DNA of 64,000 nucleotides, taken from NCBI RefSeq assembly GCF_001665575.1, contig NZ_LZSU01000022.1:62001-126000 (forward strand). The letters run 5' to 3'. Below, piece by piece: positions 1 to 9,884 of this stretch (position 1 is its first letter; every line of letters starts with the position of its first letter). Made by a program: the position numbers and the translations under genes. A model generated the notes under the pieces. That model had not been told where the DNA came from. It did not search any database and was given only the letters and a program-made list of their open reading frames with translations. The DNA is from Mycobacterium sp. 852013-51886_SCH5428379 (lineage in GTDB: Bacteria > Actinomycetota > Actinomycetes > Mycobacteriales > Mycobacteriaceae).

Positions 1-1
1 A

Positions 2-187
2 GGCATCACCTCGGCGCCGATCAGAGTCGGACGGAACGTCTGGATCGGGGCGTCGGCGCTGATCATGCAGGGTGTCACAGTGGGTGCTGACGCCGTCGTC
101 GGCGCCGGTGCCGTCGTCACCCGCGACGTGCCCGCGCGAACGCTGGTAGCCGGCGTGCCTGCAAGGGTGATCAAGGCGATCGACTGA
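2..187 (+). CDS. hexapeptide-repeat acyltransferase, C-terminal fragment
   Basis: Only the last 61 codons are in the window; the gene starts upstream. The translation shows left-handed beta-helix hexapeptide spacing (RVGRNVWIGASALIMQGVTV, then GADAVVGAGAVVTRDVP) and ends with the LVAGVPARVIKAID tail typical of maltose/galactoside-type and serine O-acetyltransferases. Such proteins are trimeric and transfer acetyl or other acyl groups from CoA to sugars or amino acids. The substrate cannot be told from this fragment. It ends 75 bases before the convergent HsaA-like gene. Confidence 0.85.
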   Translation, partial: GITSAPIRVGRNVWIGASALIMQGVTVGADAVVGAGAVVTRDVPARTLVAGVPARVIKAID

Positions 188-262
188 CCGCAGGGCCGCG
201 CCTGCGATCGGCTTCTCAACCGTGTGCGTCGCCGTGTCGGGCAGGCTCGCGAGGCCCCCTCC

Positions 263-1426
263 TCACACCATCGAGAACGGCGGGATCGTCGCGCCGATCG
301 CCAGGGCGCCGGCCAATTCGCGACCGGTGTCGTAGTCGAAGATGACGTGGCCGGCGAGGACGTCGACGTCGCGACGGAACCGTTGCAGCGGACTCGTCAC
401 GAAGTGGGCGCTCGCGCCCGACGCGGCGAGCAGCAGCCCGATCACCGCACGCGATTCGTGCACGATGTGCGCCGCCGCCATCCGCGCCTCCGCGCGCACC
501 CGGCGTGGTACCCGACCCTCCGAGACTGCTGAGGCGACCGCGTCGACGGTGTGCTCGAGCAGGCCGTGCAGTGCGCGCAGTCGTACGTTGGCCTCGCCCA
601 GCCGCGCCTGGGCCAGCGGCTTGTCCTTCTGCCGGACGCCCTCGTAGGCAAGTACGCGTTCGCCGAGGCGCTCGGCGTAGATCTCGGCGACCCGTTCGGC
701 GCTGCCGAGCGCGGGCATCGCCGCCAGCAGCGCCAGCGCCGGAACCATCGGCCAGCGGTATGTCGGCGCATCGTGCAACGCGGCGCCCGGGGCGGTGCCG
801 CCATAGATCTCGGTGACCCGCACCAGGCGGTGCTCGGGGACGAAGGCGTCCTCGACGACCACGTCGTTGGATCCCGTCGCCCGCATCCCGTCGGTGTGCC
901 ATACGTCGTCGACGACGACCTCGGACATCGGCAGGAGCGCCAGGGCGGGGTAGATGTCGTCGTCGGGACCGCACAGCGCACCGACCATGATCCAGTTGCC
1001 GTGCGTGACCCCGGTGGCCCAGGACCAGCGCCCGCTCAGCCGCACCCCGCCGTGTTCCGGGCGGCCGCGACCGGTGGGGGCCAGCGGCGCCGGCGCCAGG
1101 AACGGCCGCTCCGCGAAGGCCTCCTCCTGTGCCTGCGCAGGGAACAGCGCCAGCATCCAGTTGTGCAGCGTGTAGAAGCCGATGGTCCACGCACTCGACG
1201 CGCACCCGTGCGCCATCGCTCTGATCGGGTCGAGGATCGCGGGGAAGTCGGCCTGCCGGCCGCCGTACCGGGCGGGCACGAGCAGATCGGTGAAACCGGA
1301 GGCGACGAGATCGTCGACGGTGCCTTGGGGAAGTCGGCGCAGGGCCTCGGCCTCCGGCGCCCGCTCGGCGAGGGCAGCCACGAATTCGGCGGACGGAACG
1401 GCGTGCCTGGCATCCGAGGCGGTCAT
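263..1426 (-). CDS. HsaA/acyl-CoA dehydrogenase-fold flavoprotein
   Basis: 387 residues with the acyl-CoA dehydrogenase fold and a type-2 C-terminal domain, as in class D flavin-dependent monooxygenases such as HsaA and in acyl-CoA dehydrogenase-like proteins. Visible motifs are SSAWTIGFYTLHNW near residue 75 and the WSWATGVTHGNWIMVGA flavin-region segment near residue 130. There is no YEGT-type catalytic Glu near the C-terminus, so oxygenation of a flavin-activated substrate is more likely than acyl-CoA dehydrogenation; the substrate is unknown. I chose ATG at 1426 because the other candidate ATG (1444) lies inside a perfect palindrome. It lies downstream of, and on the same strand as, the tetR gene at 1462-2028, so the pair probably forms a regulated unit. 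Confidence 0.8.
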   Translation of the reverse strand: MTASDARHAVPSAEFVAALAERAPEAEALRRLPQGTVDDLVASGFTDLLVPARYGGRQADFPAILDPIRAMAHGCASSAWTIGFYTLHNWMLALFPAQAQEEAFAERPFLAPAPLAPTGRGRPEHGGVRLSGRWSWATGVTHGNWIMVGALCGPDDDIYPALALLPMSEVVVDDVWHTDGMRATGSNDVVVEDAFVPEHRLVRVTEIYGGTAPGAALHDAPTYRWPMVPALALLAAMPALGSAERVAEIYAERLGERVLAYEGVRQKDKPLAQARLGEANVRLRALHGLLEHTVDAVASAVSEGRVPRRVRAEARMAAAHIVHESRAVIGLLLAASGASAHFVTSPLQRFRRDVDVLAGHVIFDYDTGRELAGALAIGATIPPFSMV

Positions 1427-1440
1427 GCCGCCGGAAGTTA

Positions 1441-1458
1441 CCATACTTTTTAGTATGG
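1441..1458. promoter_or_regulatory. candidate TetR operator (perfect palindrome)
   Basis: CCATACT-TTTT-AGTATGG is a perfect 7+4+7 inverted repeat lying exactly between the tetR stop codon (1462-1464) and the first usable start of the downstream flavoprotein gene. Its size and placement suit a TetR dimer repressing the flavoprotein gene. Binding is inferred. Confidence 0.6.
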
Positions 1459-1461
1459 AAA

Positions 1462-2028
1462 TCAGTGCCGCAGCATCAACTCGAGGAACCGCTCGAGACG
1501 GGTGGCCTGCGCACCCGAGGGCGGCTGCGCGGACAGGTGGATGAACCCCACCCCGGCGGCGAAGATGGCGTCGGCGCGCAACCCCGCGTCCGCGACGTCC
1601 AACCCGTCCTCGACCAGCGCCCGGCGCATCGCGCGCACCAGCGCGCGGTCGGCGGTTCTCAGCCGCTCCGCGACCGCCTCGTCGGCGCGCGCCCACTCCC
1701 GCATCGCGCGCTCCATGGTCCAGTGGCGGGCGCCGATCAATTCGGCGGTCATGTTCGCCAACCGCTGCCGGGGCGGTAGATCGGCCATCGCAGCGAAGCG
1801 ACGACGGTCGTCGTCGCGGAGCCGGTCCCAGGTCGCCACCAGCGCCGCCCGATACGCGGGCATGTCTTCGAAGTGCCAGTAGAAACTGCCCTTCGTCACG
1901 CCGAGTCGCGCGCACAACCGGTCCAGCTTCAGCGCGGCCAGACCCTCCTCGGCCACCACCGCATAACCCTGCTGGATCCAGTCGTCGACCGACAACCGGC
2001 CGGGGCCGGCGGAGCGGGGACGGGGCAT
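1462..2028 (-). CDS. TetR-family transcriptional regulator
   Basis: 188 residues from ATG at 2028 (MPRPRSAGPGRLSVDDW). The N-terminal TetR helix-turn-helix is clear: residues about 15-60 include AVVAEEGLAALKLDRLCARL, then GVTKGSFYWHF. The C-terminal ligand domain has no recognisable specificity. The ORF stays open for 35 codons further upstream, but that stretch is not TetR-like. The flavoprotein gene follows directly on the same strand and a perfect palindrome separates the two, so control of that gene, and perhaps of itself, is the simplest reading. Confidence 0.85.
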   Translation of the reverse strand: MPRPRSAGPGRLSVDDWIQQGYAVVAEEGLAALKLDRLCARLGVTKGSFYWHFEDMPAYRAALVATWDRLRDDDRRRFAAMADLPPRQRLANMTAELIGARHWTMERAMREWARADEAVAERLRTADRALVRAMRRALVEDGLDVADAGLRADAIFAAGVGFIHLSAQPPSGAQATRLERFLELMLRH

Positions 2029-2234
2029 GGCCTCCGAGGTTAGTGCCGAGTGCGGTCCGCCCGCGTCCGGTCCCAACTGCGCAAATGGGGTTTTCTCAGT
2101 TGAACGGGCGTGTTTTACTCGACAGCGCAACAACGAAGAGCTCTCTCGGTCCGCTCACCTGCCGAACTCATCAGTTGGGCGGCGCCATATCGCAGCAGGG
2201 ACTGCTGCGGTGCGGCGGTCGTCCGCGGGGGTAG

Positions 2235-3251
<1,017 letters not shown>

Positions 3252-3272
3252 GCCGGATCCGTTCCAGCGCGG

Positions 3273-3307
3273 AACCCCCGCACGCCGAGGTGGCGTCGCG
3301 GGGGTTT
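3273..3307 (+). terminator. intrinsic terminator after antigen 85 gene
   Basis: A perfect 9-bp stem, AACCCCCGC (3273-3281) with GCGGGGGTT (3298-3306), has a 16-nt loop and a short T run. It lies 21 bases after the antigen 85 stop codon and insulates fadB4. Confidence 0.85.
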
Positions 3308-3338
3308 CGCGTCTCCAGGAAGGCGGTATGACTGCGTC

Positions 3339-4337
3339 ATGACTTCCGTCAACGCTCTCGTGGCACATCAGGACTCCGAAGGCTCCATCACCCTGAACCC
3401 CGAAGTGGTCGACGAGACCTTCCTGCCTGAAGGTGACGTCACCATCACCGTGGAGTACTCCGGTATCAACTATAAGGACGCGCTGGCCGTCACGCCGAAA
3501 GGCGGTGTCGCTCAGGGGTATCCGTTGATCCCCGGCATCGACGCGGCCGGCACCGTGGTGGCGAGTTCGTCGCCGGACTTCGCCGAGGGGGACCGCGTGG
3601 TGGCCCACGGCTACGACATCGGCACCGGGCGTCACGGCGGCTACGCCGACCGGGCGCGATTCCCGGCCGAATACGTGGTCAAACTCGACGGCCTGACGAC
3701 GGCCGAGGCCGCGGCGATCGGCACGGCCGGCTTCACCGCCGCCATGAGCGTCGACGCGATCCGGGCCAACGGCATCCGGCCTCAGGACGGCCCGATCCTG
3801 GTCACGGGGGCGACCGGCGGCGTCGGCAGCATCAGCGTCGATATCCTCGCCGGCCTCGGCTACGAGGTCATCGCCTCGACGGGTAAGGCCGAGGCCCACG
3901 ACTACCTGATGGCCATCGGCGCCTACCAGGTGATCGGGCGGCTGCCCGCCGAGGGGGAGAAGCTGCGGCCGCTGGGCAGCTCGAAGTGGGCGGCCGTGGT
4001 GGACAGCGTCGGCGGCGACACCCTGGCCTACGCGTTGAGCACCATGAACTACGGCGGCGTCGCGGCGATCTCGGGTCTGGCCCGCTCACCGCAGTTGCCC
4101 ACCACGGTGCTGCCGTTCATCCTGCGCGGCGTCACGATGGCCGGTATCGATTCGGTGCAGCTGCCGATCGCGCGTCGCCGAGAACTGTGGGCGTCGATCG
4201 GCGCCGACCTCAAGCCGGTCCACCTCGACGTCATCACCCGCGATGTGCCCGTGCTCGACGCCCCGAAGACGTTGAGCAGGATCATCGGGGGCGGCGTCAC
4301 CGGCCGCACCCGCGTCGCGGTGCAGGGCGGGTTCTGA
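3339..4337 (+). CDS. fadB4: zinc-independent MDR quinone/acrylyl-CoA reductase (FadB4-like)
   Basis: 332-residue medium-chain reductase of the YhdH/AcuI type, which uses NADPH to reduce acrylyl-CoA or quinone-like substrates in the cytosol. It shows SGINYKDALAVT near residue 43, the PLIPGIDAAGTV segment, and the NADPH Rossmann motif VTGATGGVGSISVDIL near residue 150. Structural-zinc Cys ligands are absent, as in this subgroup. The gene is convergent with fadE23 (4-base gap), and the order fadB4-fadE23-fadE24-hisN is the one I recall for Rv3141-Rv3137 of M. tuberculosis. The symbol rests on that synteny; the biochemical substrate is not settled. Confidence 0.85.
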   Translation: MTSVNALVAHQDSEGSITLNPEVVDETFLPEGDVTITVEYSGINYKDALAVTPKGGVAQGYPLIPGIDAAGTVVASSSPDFAEGDRVVAHGYDIGTGRHGGYADRARFPAEYVVKLDGLTTAEAAAIGTAGFTAAMSVDAIRANGIRPQDGPILVTGATGGVGSISVDILAGLGYEVIASTGKAEAHDYLMAIGAYQVIGRLPAEGEKLRPLGSSKWAAVVDSVGGDTLAYALSTMNYGGVAAISGLARSPQLPTTVLPFILRGVTMAGIDSVQLPIARRRELWASIGADLKPVHLDVITRDVPVLDAPKTLSRIIGGGVTGRTRVAVQGGF

Positions 4338-4341
4338 CGGG

Positions 4342-5553
4342 CTACTTGAGTTCGGCGGAGGTCAGGCCCAGCAGGCGCCGGGCCACCACCAGCTGCTGGA
4401 TCTGCTGTGTGCCCTCGAAGATGTCGAGGATCTTGCTGTCGCGGGCCCACTTCTCCAGCAGCGTCTGTTCGGAATAGCCTGCGGTCCCGGCCAACTCGAC
4501 GGCCTTGAGCGTGATGTCGCTGCCCACCCGGGCGGTCTTGGCCTTGGCCATCGACGCCTCTTTGGAGTTCGGAATGGCGTTGTCGGCCTGCCACGCCGAG
4601 CGGACCGTCAGCAGATAACCGGCCTCCCAGTCCGCCTCCATGCGCAGGAACTCCGCGGCCGCTGCGCTCTGGGCGTGGGCGGGCTTGTCGTAGGAGATCT
4701 CGATACCGGCATCGGTGAGGATCTTGCGCAGTTCCTCCAGGGCGGCGCGGGCTACGCCCACGGCCATCGCCGCCACGATGGGCCGGGTGTTGTCGAAGGT
4801 CTCCATGACCCCCGCGAAACCCTTCTCGACGTGGATCTCCGGATCGCCGAGCAGGTTGTCCTTCGGGATGCGGACGTTGTCGAAGCGGATCGCCGCGGTG
4901 TCGGAGGCTTTGATCCCGAGTTTGTGCTCGAGCCGTTCGACGATGACGCCCGGATGGTCGCGCGGCACGATGAACGACTTGATCGCGGCGCGGCCCAGCG
5001 ACTTGTCCAGCGTCGCCCAGACGACGATGTGGCTGGCGCGGGAGCCGGCGGTGACGTAGATCTTCTCGCCGTTGATGACGTATTCGTCCCCGTCGAGTTT
5101 GGCGGTGGTCGACACCGCGGCGGAGTCCGACCCGAAGCCGGGCTCGGTGATCGCCATCGCCGCCCACACTTTGCCGAGCCGTTGCAGTTGCTCGTCGGTG
5201 GCCACCCCGGAGATCGCGGCGTTGCCGAGCCCCTGGTAGGGCACCGACAGCAGCAGCGCGACATCGCCCCAGCTGATCTCGAGCGCGTTGAGCAGGGCGG
5301 ACATGTTGGCGCCGTTGATGTTTCCCTTCGGGCCGTCCTCGTCGTCCCGGAACGCCTCCGCCCCGGCGAACGAGATGGTCTTGGCCGCGGAGATTCCCTC
5401 GAAAAGGCTGGCGAGGGTGTCGAGTTCGACGGGGTAGGCGTGTTCGGCCTTGTCGTACTTGCGGGAGATCGGGCGCAACATCTCCGCGGCGCCCTGGTGC
5501 CCCTTCTCGATGACGGCCTGCAACTTGCGTGGCATTTCGAGATTGATTGCCAT
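4342..5553 (-). CDS. fadE23: acyl-CoA dehydrogenase FadE23
   Basis: 403-residue acyl-CoA dehydrogenase, predicted to introduce the alpha-beta double bond into an acyl-CoA with FAD as cofactor. It has the central AITEPGFGSDSAAVSTTA FAD/substrate segment near residue 135 and the catalytic-base motif FEGTQQIQ near the C-terminus, so it looks active. Upstream on the same strand is fadE24, 65 bases away, and the two are probably co-transcribed. The pair and its neighbours match the Rv3140/Rv3139 order. In M. tuberculosis this pair is reported as isoniazid-responsive, which would fit a role near mycolate or fatty-acid turnover. Confidence 0.88.
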   Translation of the reverse strand: MAINLEMPRKLQAVIEKGHQGAAEMLRPISRKYDKAEHAYPVELDTLASLFEGISAAKTISFAGAEAFRDDEDGPKGNINGANMSALLNALEISWGDVALLLSVPYQGLGNAAISGVATDEQLQRLGKVWAAMAITEPGFGSDSAAVSTTAKLDGDEYVINGEKIYVTAGSRASHIVVWATLDKSLGRAAIKSFIVPRDHPGVIVERLEHKLGIKASDTAAIRFDNVRIPKDNLLGDPEIHVEKGFAGVMETFDNTRPIVAAMAVGVARAALEELRKILTDAGIEISYDKPAHAQSAAAAEFLRMEADWEAGYLLTVRSAWQADNAIPNSKEASMAKAKTARVGSDITLKAVELAGTAGYSEQTLLEKWARDSKILDIFEGTQQIQQLVVARRLLGLTSAELK

Positions 5554-5588
5554 ATCGGGTGTTCCGTTCCAGTTCGGTTCGGTATGTG

Positions 5589-5630
5589 GCTCAGATCAGG
5601 ACGCTCAGATGAGGACGCTCAGATGAGGAC
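5589..5630. repeat. three tandem 14-bp repeats across the fadE24 stop codon
   Basis: Three consecutive units of GCTCAGATSAGGAC occupy 5589-5602, 5603-5616 and 5617-5630; the first differs from the others by one base. The fadE24 stop codon (5619-5621) lies in the third unit, so on the coding strand TGA is reiterated every 14 bases after the gene. Confidence 0.9.
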
Positions 5631-7028
5631 AACGCCCTCGGCGACGCCGATGGCTCGCAGATCGCGGTACCAGCGCTCGACGGGGTGCTCCTTGGTGAAG
5701 CCGTGGCCGCCGAGCAGTTGAACGCCGTCGAGGCCGATCTGCATGCCCTTGTCGCTGCCGAGCCGCTTGGCCAGCGCGGCCTCGCGGGCGAAAGGCAGGC
5801 CCTGCTCGGCGCGGGAGGCGCCGCGCCAGGTGATCAGGCGCAGCCCGTCGAGCTCGATGGCGATGTTGGCGCACATGAAGGCGACCGACTGCCGGTGGGC
5901 GATCGGCTCGCCGAACGCCTCGCGCTCCTTGACGTAGGGCACGACGTAGTCCAGCACCGCGTGCGAGGTGCCGACGGCCAGCGCGGCCCAGCCCAGCCGG
6001 GACAACGCGATCGCCTCCGAGTAATTCTGAGCGTGCTCCGCCTCGGAGGCACCGTCCTCGCCCAGCCGGTTGTGCAGCGGGACCGCGACATTGGTGAGCT
6101 CCACGCGGCCGATCGCCGCCCCCCGCACACCCATGCTCGGATCGGTCTGGACGCTGACGCCCTCGGTGGCGGATTCGACGATGAACAGCGCCGGCCTGCC
6201 GTTGAGCATGGCGCCGACGATGAACAGTTCGGCTTCGGTGGCGGCGGGCACCAGCGATTTGACGCCGGTGAGCCGGTAGCCGCCCGGCGTGCGCACCGCG
6301 GTCGTCTGCAGGGCGGTCGGATCGAACAGCGGATGCGGTTCGGCGATCGCGACGCAGCCCTGCGGGACCTTGTCGCCGGCGAACTCCCGCAGATAGGTGG
6401 CCTGCTGGTCGGCGCTGCCCCAGTGGGTCAGCGCGGCGGCCACTCCGCCGGGGGCCAGGATCGGCAGCGCGAGCCCCATGTCGCCGTAGCCGAGCGCCTC
6501 GGCGACCAGTGCGTTGGTCACCGTGGAACGGTGTTCGGCGATGCCGTCGAAGTCCTCGGGGATGTTGATCGCGGTGATGCCGAGTTCGGCGGCCTTGCCG
6601 ATGAGGTCTGGGGGGTAGGTCGCGGCATCGTCGGCCTCGCGCGCGGCGGGCCGCAGGACTTCCTCGGCGAACTCCTTGACCGTCTCGACGATCATCTTCT
6701 GGTCGTCGTCGGGCGTCAGATCGAAGTAGTCCGCACCGCTGGGCTTCAGCCGCGCCGGGGGCTTGCCCACGCCCTGGATCCGCTTGAACTGCCGGCTCGA
6801 CGCGCCCGCTGCGGAGAAGGCGTGCTTGATGCCGTGCTTCAGGCCGCGGTTGAGCGGATCCCGCAGGTTGTACCGGTCGAGGAACTCCTGCCCGACCAGC
6901 GGGGTGAGCAGCGCCAACCCGACGTCGGTCGCGGTCCGGCGGTGTCGCTGCAGGCCCACGGCGCTCTCCCTGCCGGTTCGCCTCGGCCGGGTGTCTTTTC
7001 CGTTGTTGGACGACAGGATGTCGGTCAT
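5619..7028 (-). CDS. fadE24: acyl-CoA dehydrogenase FadE24
   Basis: 469-residue acyl-CoA dehydrogenase homologue with an N-terminal extension of about 90 residues before the canonical fold, as in the M. tuberculosis FadE24 that I recall at about 468 residues. The central segment contains CVAIAEPHPLFDPTALQTTA, where typical enzymes have TEPxxGSD, so the FAD/substrate loop is divergent. The protein stops six residues after the start of the would-be catalytic EG motif (GVAEGVVLI), so the usual C-terminal helix is missing. It is probably the first gene of a fadE24-fadE23 transcript. A 16-bp palindrome about 45 bases upstream is a candidate operator. Confidence 0.87.
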   Translation of the reverse strand: MTDILSSNNGKDTRPRRTGRESAVGLQRHRRTATDVGLALLTPLVGQEFLDRYNLRDPLNRGLKHGIKHAFSAAGASSRQFKRIQGVGKPPARLKPSGADYFDLTPDDDQKMIVETVKEFAEEVLRPAAREADDAATYPPDLIGKAAELGITAINIPEDFDGIAEHRSTVTNALVAEALGYGDMGLALPILAPGGVAAALTHWGSADQQATYLREFAGDKVPQGCVAIAEPHPLFDPTALQTTAVRTPGGYRLTGVKSLVPAATEAELFIVGAMLNGRPALFIVESATEGVSVQTDPSMGVRGAAIGRVELTNVAVPLHNRLGEDGASEAEHAQNYSEAIALSRLGWAALAVGTSHAVLDYVVPYVKEREAFGEPIAHRQSVAFMCANIAIELDGLRLITWRGASRAEQGLPFAREAALAKRLGSDKGMQIGLDGVQLLGGHGFTKEHPVERWYRDLRAIGVAEGVVLI

Positions 7029-7072
7029 GTCAGCAGCCTCACGTGGTTGGGGGGCGATGACTCTGACCGTAT

Positions 7073-7088
7073 CTTACTCCAGAGTAAG
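7073..7088. promoter_or_regulatory. candidate operator upstream of fadE24
   Basis: CTTACTC-CA-GAGTAAG is a perfect 7-bp inverted repeat with a 2-bp spacer, 45-60 bases upstream of the fadE24 start. It looks like a TetR-type repressor site; the cognate protein is not identified. It also lies 24 bases past the hisN stop, so it could affect only fadE24-fadE23. Confidence 0.55.
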
Positions 7089-7111
7089 GTCGGGCCGCTG
7101 TGTTGTGAGGC

Positions 7112-7921
7112 TCACACTCGTCGCGGTGTGGACAAGCGGTTGATCACCGCGTCGTGCAGCAGTCCGTTCGACGCCACCACGCTGCCGCCGTGCGGCCCCG
7201 CGACTCCCTCGACGTTGGTGAACACTCCGCCGGCCTCCCGCACCAGGATGTCGAGTGCAGCCAGGTCCCAGAGTGACACCTCGGGTTCGGCCGCGATGTC
7301 CACCGCACCCTCGGCGAGCAGGCAGTAGGAGAAGAAGTCGCCGAACCCGCGAACCCGCCACACCGCGTCGGTCAACTCGATGAACCGGTCGCGCACCCCG
7401 CGTTTCGCCCATCCGGACAGGCTGGAGAACGACAGGCTGGCCGACTCCAGATCGGATACCGCCGATACCTCCAGCCGGCGCGGGGACTCGCCGGACACCA
7501 CGCCGAACGCGCCCTGACCGGCGGCCGCCCACCACCGCCGGCGCAGTGCCGGCGCGCTCACCACGCCGACCACGGGGACGCCGTCGTTCAGCAGCGCGAT
7601 CAGCGTGGCCCACACGGGCACGCCCCGGACGAAGTTCTTGGTGCCGTCGATCGGGTCGATCACCCACTGCCTGCCGGTGAACGCGGCGGTACCGCCGAAT
7701 TCTTCGCCGAGCACCAGATCGTCGGGACGTTCGCGGGCCAACATGTCGCGCATCGCGGTCTCGGCCGAACGGTCCGCATCGGACACCGGCGTCAGGTCGG
7801 GTTTGGTGTCCACCCGCAGATCCAGCGCGCCGAAGCGGTCGGCGGTCAGCGCATCGGCATGGTCGGCCAGCCAGAGCGCGAGAGCGAGATCGGCGGAGAC
7901 GTCGGACGAAGCGGGGCTCAT
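7112..7921 (-). CDS. hisN: histidinol-phosphatase, inositol monophosphatase type
   Basis: 269-residue member of the inositol monophosphatase superfamily, expected to dephosphorylate histidinol phosphate in histidine synthesis with Mg2+. Metal-site motifs are intact: GEEFGG near residue 72, [12 protein letters not shown] near residue 86, and the C-terminal [17 protein letters not shown]. Start ATG at 7921 gives the compact family length. Synteny with fadE24 supports orthology to M. tuberculosis Rv3137. A divergent small membrane-protein gene begins only 15 bases away, so the two promoters must overlap. Confidence 0.88.
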   Translation of the reverse strand: MSPASSDVSADLALALWLADHADALTADRFGALDLRVDTKPDLTPVSDADRSAETAMRDMLARERPDDLVLGEEFGGTAAFTGRQWVIDPIDGTKNFVRGVPVWATLIALLNDGVPVVGVVSAPALRRRWWAAAGQGAFGVVSGESPRRLEVSAVSDLESASLSFSSLSGWAKRGVRDRFIELTDAVWRVRGFGDFFSYCLLAEGAVDIAAEPEVSLWDLAALDILVREAGGVFTNVEGVAGPHGGSVVASNGLLHDAVINRLSTPRRV

Positions 7922-7936
7922 GGCAGCAGTCCTACC

Positions 7937-8305
7937 ATGGGCGGGGTGTGGGAATTCCTCGTGATGCTGTTGATCATCGGTGGACTGGTGCTGCTCGCTG
8001 CGCCGTGGATCAGGCGACGTCGCGGGATCGGCGGCGACGCACTGCAGGGCACGCTGCTGGTGACCGGCGTCAGCCCGCGCCCTGAAGGGGTGACCGGCGA
8101 ACAGTTCGTCACCATCAGCGGCGTCATCAACGGCCCGAACGTCAACGAGCACGTGGTCTATCAGCGCATGGCGGTCGACGTGAACGACTGGCCCTCCATG
8201 GGCGCGCTGTTCCCCGTCGTCTACTCGGCGAAGAACGCAGACAACTGGGCGTTCGCCCCGCCCGAGCAGCCGCCGACGCCGCCCGCCTCACCGGAGCAGC
8301 TCTGA
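7937..8305 (+). CDS. small single-pass membrane protein, unknown function
   Basis: 122 residues from ATG at 7937 (MGGVWEFLV). An N-terminal helix at about residues 5-22 ([19 protein letters not shown]) is followed by a basic stop-transfer stretch RRRRG, then a soluble domain with [22 protein letters not shown] and a proline-rich tail. The basic stretch just after the helix suggests the C-terminal domain is cytoplasmic. I do not recognise a function. It is divergent from hisN and convergent with fprA (4-base gap). Confidence 0.75.
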   Translation: MGGVWEFLVMLLIIGGLVLLAAPWIRRRRGIGGDALQGTLLVTGVSPRPEGVTGEQFVTISGVINGPNVNEHVVYQRMAVDVNDWPSMGALFPVVYSAKNADNWAFAPPEQPPTPPASPEQL

Positions 8306-8309
8306 CGGC

Positions 8310-9710
8310 TCAGCCGTGGCCGATGCGCAGCATCTCCGCCACGTTGGTCAGCTTCACCCGTGGCCGCCCGGACCCCTCACCGGCGGTCCGCTCGTGTTCG
8401 TCGATGACGCGCCAGTGGTCGTCGGTCACCAGTTTCGGCTGACGCGACAGCAGCCACTCGACGACCTCCTCGGCGTGACCCGTGCCGAAGTCGGCGAGCT
8501 CGCCGGTGGCCAGATCGGCCAGGAGCCGGTCCACAGTGGCCTGCGAATCCGACTTGTTGCTGCCGATCACCCCGGACGGACCGCGTTTGATCCAGCCGAC
8601 GACGTACGCGTTGCGGCTGTCCTCGACGCGTCCGTCGGTGTGCGGGATGGTGCCGGTGCGTTCGTCGAAGGGCAGCCCGGGGGTTTCGACGCCGCGGTAG
8701 CCGACGGCGCGGACCACCAGCTGGGCAGGCAGGTCCTCGCGCACACCGGTGTCCTTGGCGACGATGCGGCCGGTGGGGTCGGTGACCAGTTCGTTGCTGC
8801 CCAGCACGATCGACTCGACCCGACCGTCGCCCCGGATCTCGATGGGGGAGGTGCGGAAGCGGAACACGATGCGCCGCTTCGCCTCTGACGCACCGCGCCC
8901 AGCGCCCTTCTCTGCGTAACCGCGCAGCACCTTGACGTTGTTTTTCACCGTCTTGCCCGCGGCCTCGAGGTCCTCGTCGGTGATGTCGGCGAGGTCGTCC
9001 GGGTCGACGATCACGTCGACGTCGTCGAGACCCTCGAGCGCGCCGAGCTCGCGCAACTCGAGGGTGGTGAAGGTGGCCTGCAGCGGACCCCGCCTGCCGA
9101 CGATCACCACCTCTTCGACGCCGCACGGCCGCAGGGTCTGCAGTGCGTGGTCGGCGATGTCGGTGCGCGACAGCGCGTCGGGGTCGGTGATGAGGATGCG
9201 GGCGACGTCGAGGGCGACGTTGCCGTTGCCGATCACCACCGCGCGGGCGCCGGACAGATCGGGCGTGATCTGTTCGAAGTGCGGGTGGGCGTTGTACCAG
9301 CCGACGAAGTCGACCGCGGCCACGCTGCCCTCGAGCTCCTCGCCCGGGATGCCGAGGGCCCGGTCGGACTGGGCGCCGACGGCGTAGATCACCGCGTCGT
9401 ACCGCTCCGCGAGTTCGGCGGCCTGGACGTGCTCGCCGACCGCGACGTTGCCGAAGAACCGGAACCGCGGGTCGCTCGATGTCTTGTCGAACTGCGCGCT
9501 GATGGACTTGATCTTCGGGTGGTCGGGCGCCACGCCGGAGCGGACCAGACCCCAGGGGGTGGGCAGCATCTCCAACATGTCGACCCGGACGTCGCGCGGC
9601 GGATCGGCGCCGTCCTGACCGTCGGCGGCCTTCAGCAACGATGCGGCGGCGAAGTAACCGGACGGGCCGGATCCGACGATCGCCACGTAGTAGGGGCGTT
9701 CTTGGGGCAT
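8310..9710 (-). CDS. fprA: NADPH-ferredoxin reductase FprA
   Basis: 466-residue adrenodoxin-reductase-type flavoenzyme passing electrons from NADPH through FAD to ferredoxins, for example for cytochromes P450. The N-terminal FAD motif VAIVGSGPSGYFAA is at residues 9-22, followed by PTPWGLVRSGVAPDHPKIK. The NADPH motif VVIGNGNVALDVARIL is near residue 160, and GWIKRGPSGVIGSNKSD near residue 370 is a family signature. It is divergent from prfB across about 175 bases, the arrangement I recall for Rv3106/Rv3105c. Confidence 0.93.
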   Translation of the reverse strand: MPQERPYYVAIVGSGPSGYFAAASLLKAADGQDGADPPRDVRVDMLEMLPTPWGLVRSGVAPDHPKIKSISAQFDKTSSDPRFRFFGNVAVGEHVQAAELAERYDAVIYAVGAQSDRALGIPGEELEGSVAAVDFVGWYNAHPHFEQITPDLSGARAVVIGNGNVALDVARILITDPDALSRTDIADHALQTLRPCGVEEVVIVGRRGPLQATFTTLELRELGALEGLDDVDVIVDPDDLADITDEDLEAAGKTVKNNVKVLRGYAEKGAGRGASEAKRRIVFRFRTSPIEIRGDGRVESIVLGSNELVTDPTGRIVAKDTGVREDLPAQLVVRAVGYRGVETPGLPFDERTGTIPHTDGRVEDSRNAYVVGWIKRGPSGVIGSNKSDSQATVDRLLADLATGELADFGTGHAEEVVEWLLSRQPKLVTDDHWRVIDEHERTAGEGSGRPRVKLTNVAEMLRIGHG

Positions 9711-9884
9711 GTGAGGGTGCCTCCTGTCACTACCCGGACGCGCGCTGGGGGCTGTCGCGACGTGTCCGGCTGGGTACCATCCCGACTCTAATCAAGTGGA
9801 CGCCTCGCTCGTCGGAAGTCGCGGGGACTCGTCTCGGACCGGCAGGCGTCGGGGCGGAGGCCCACCACACGGCCGGTAACCTCA

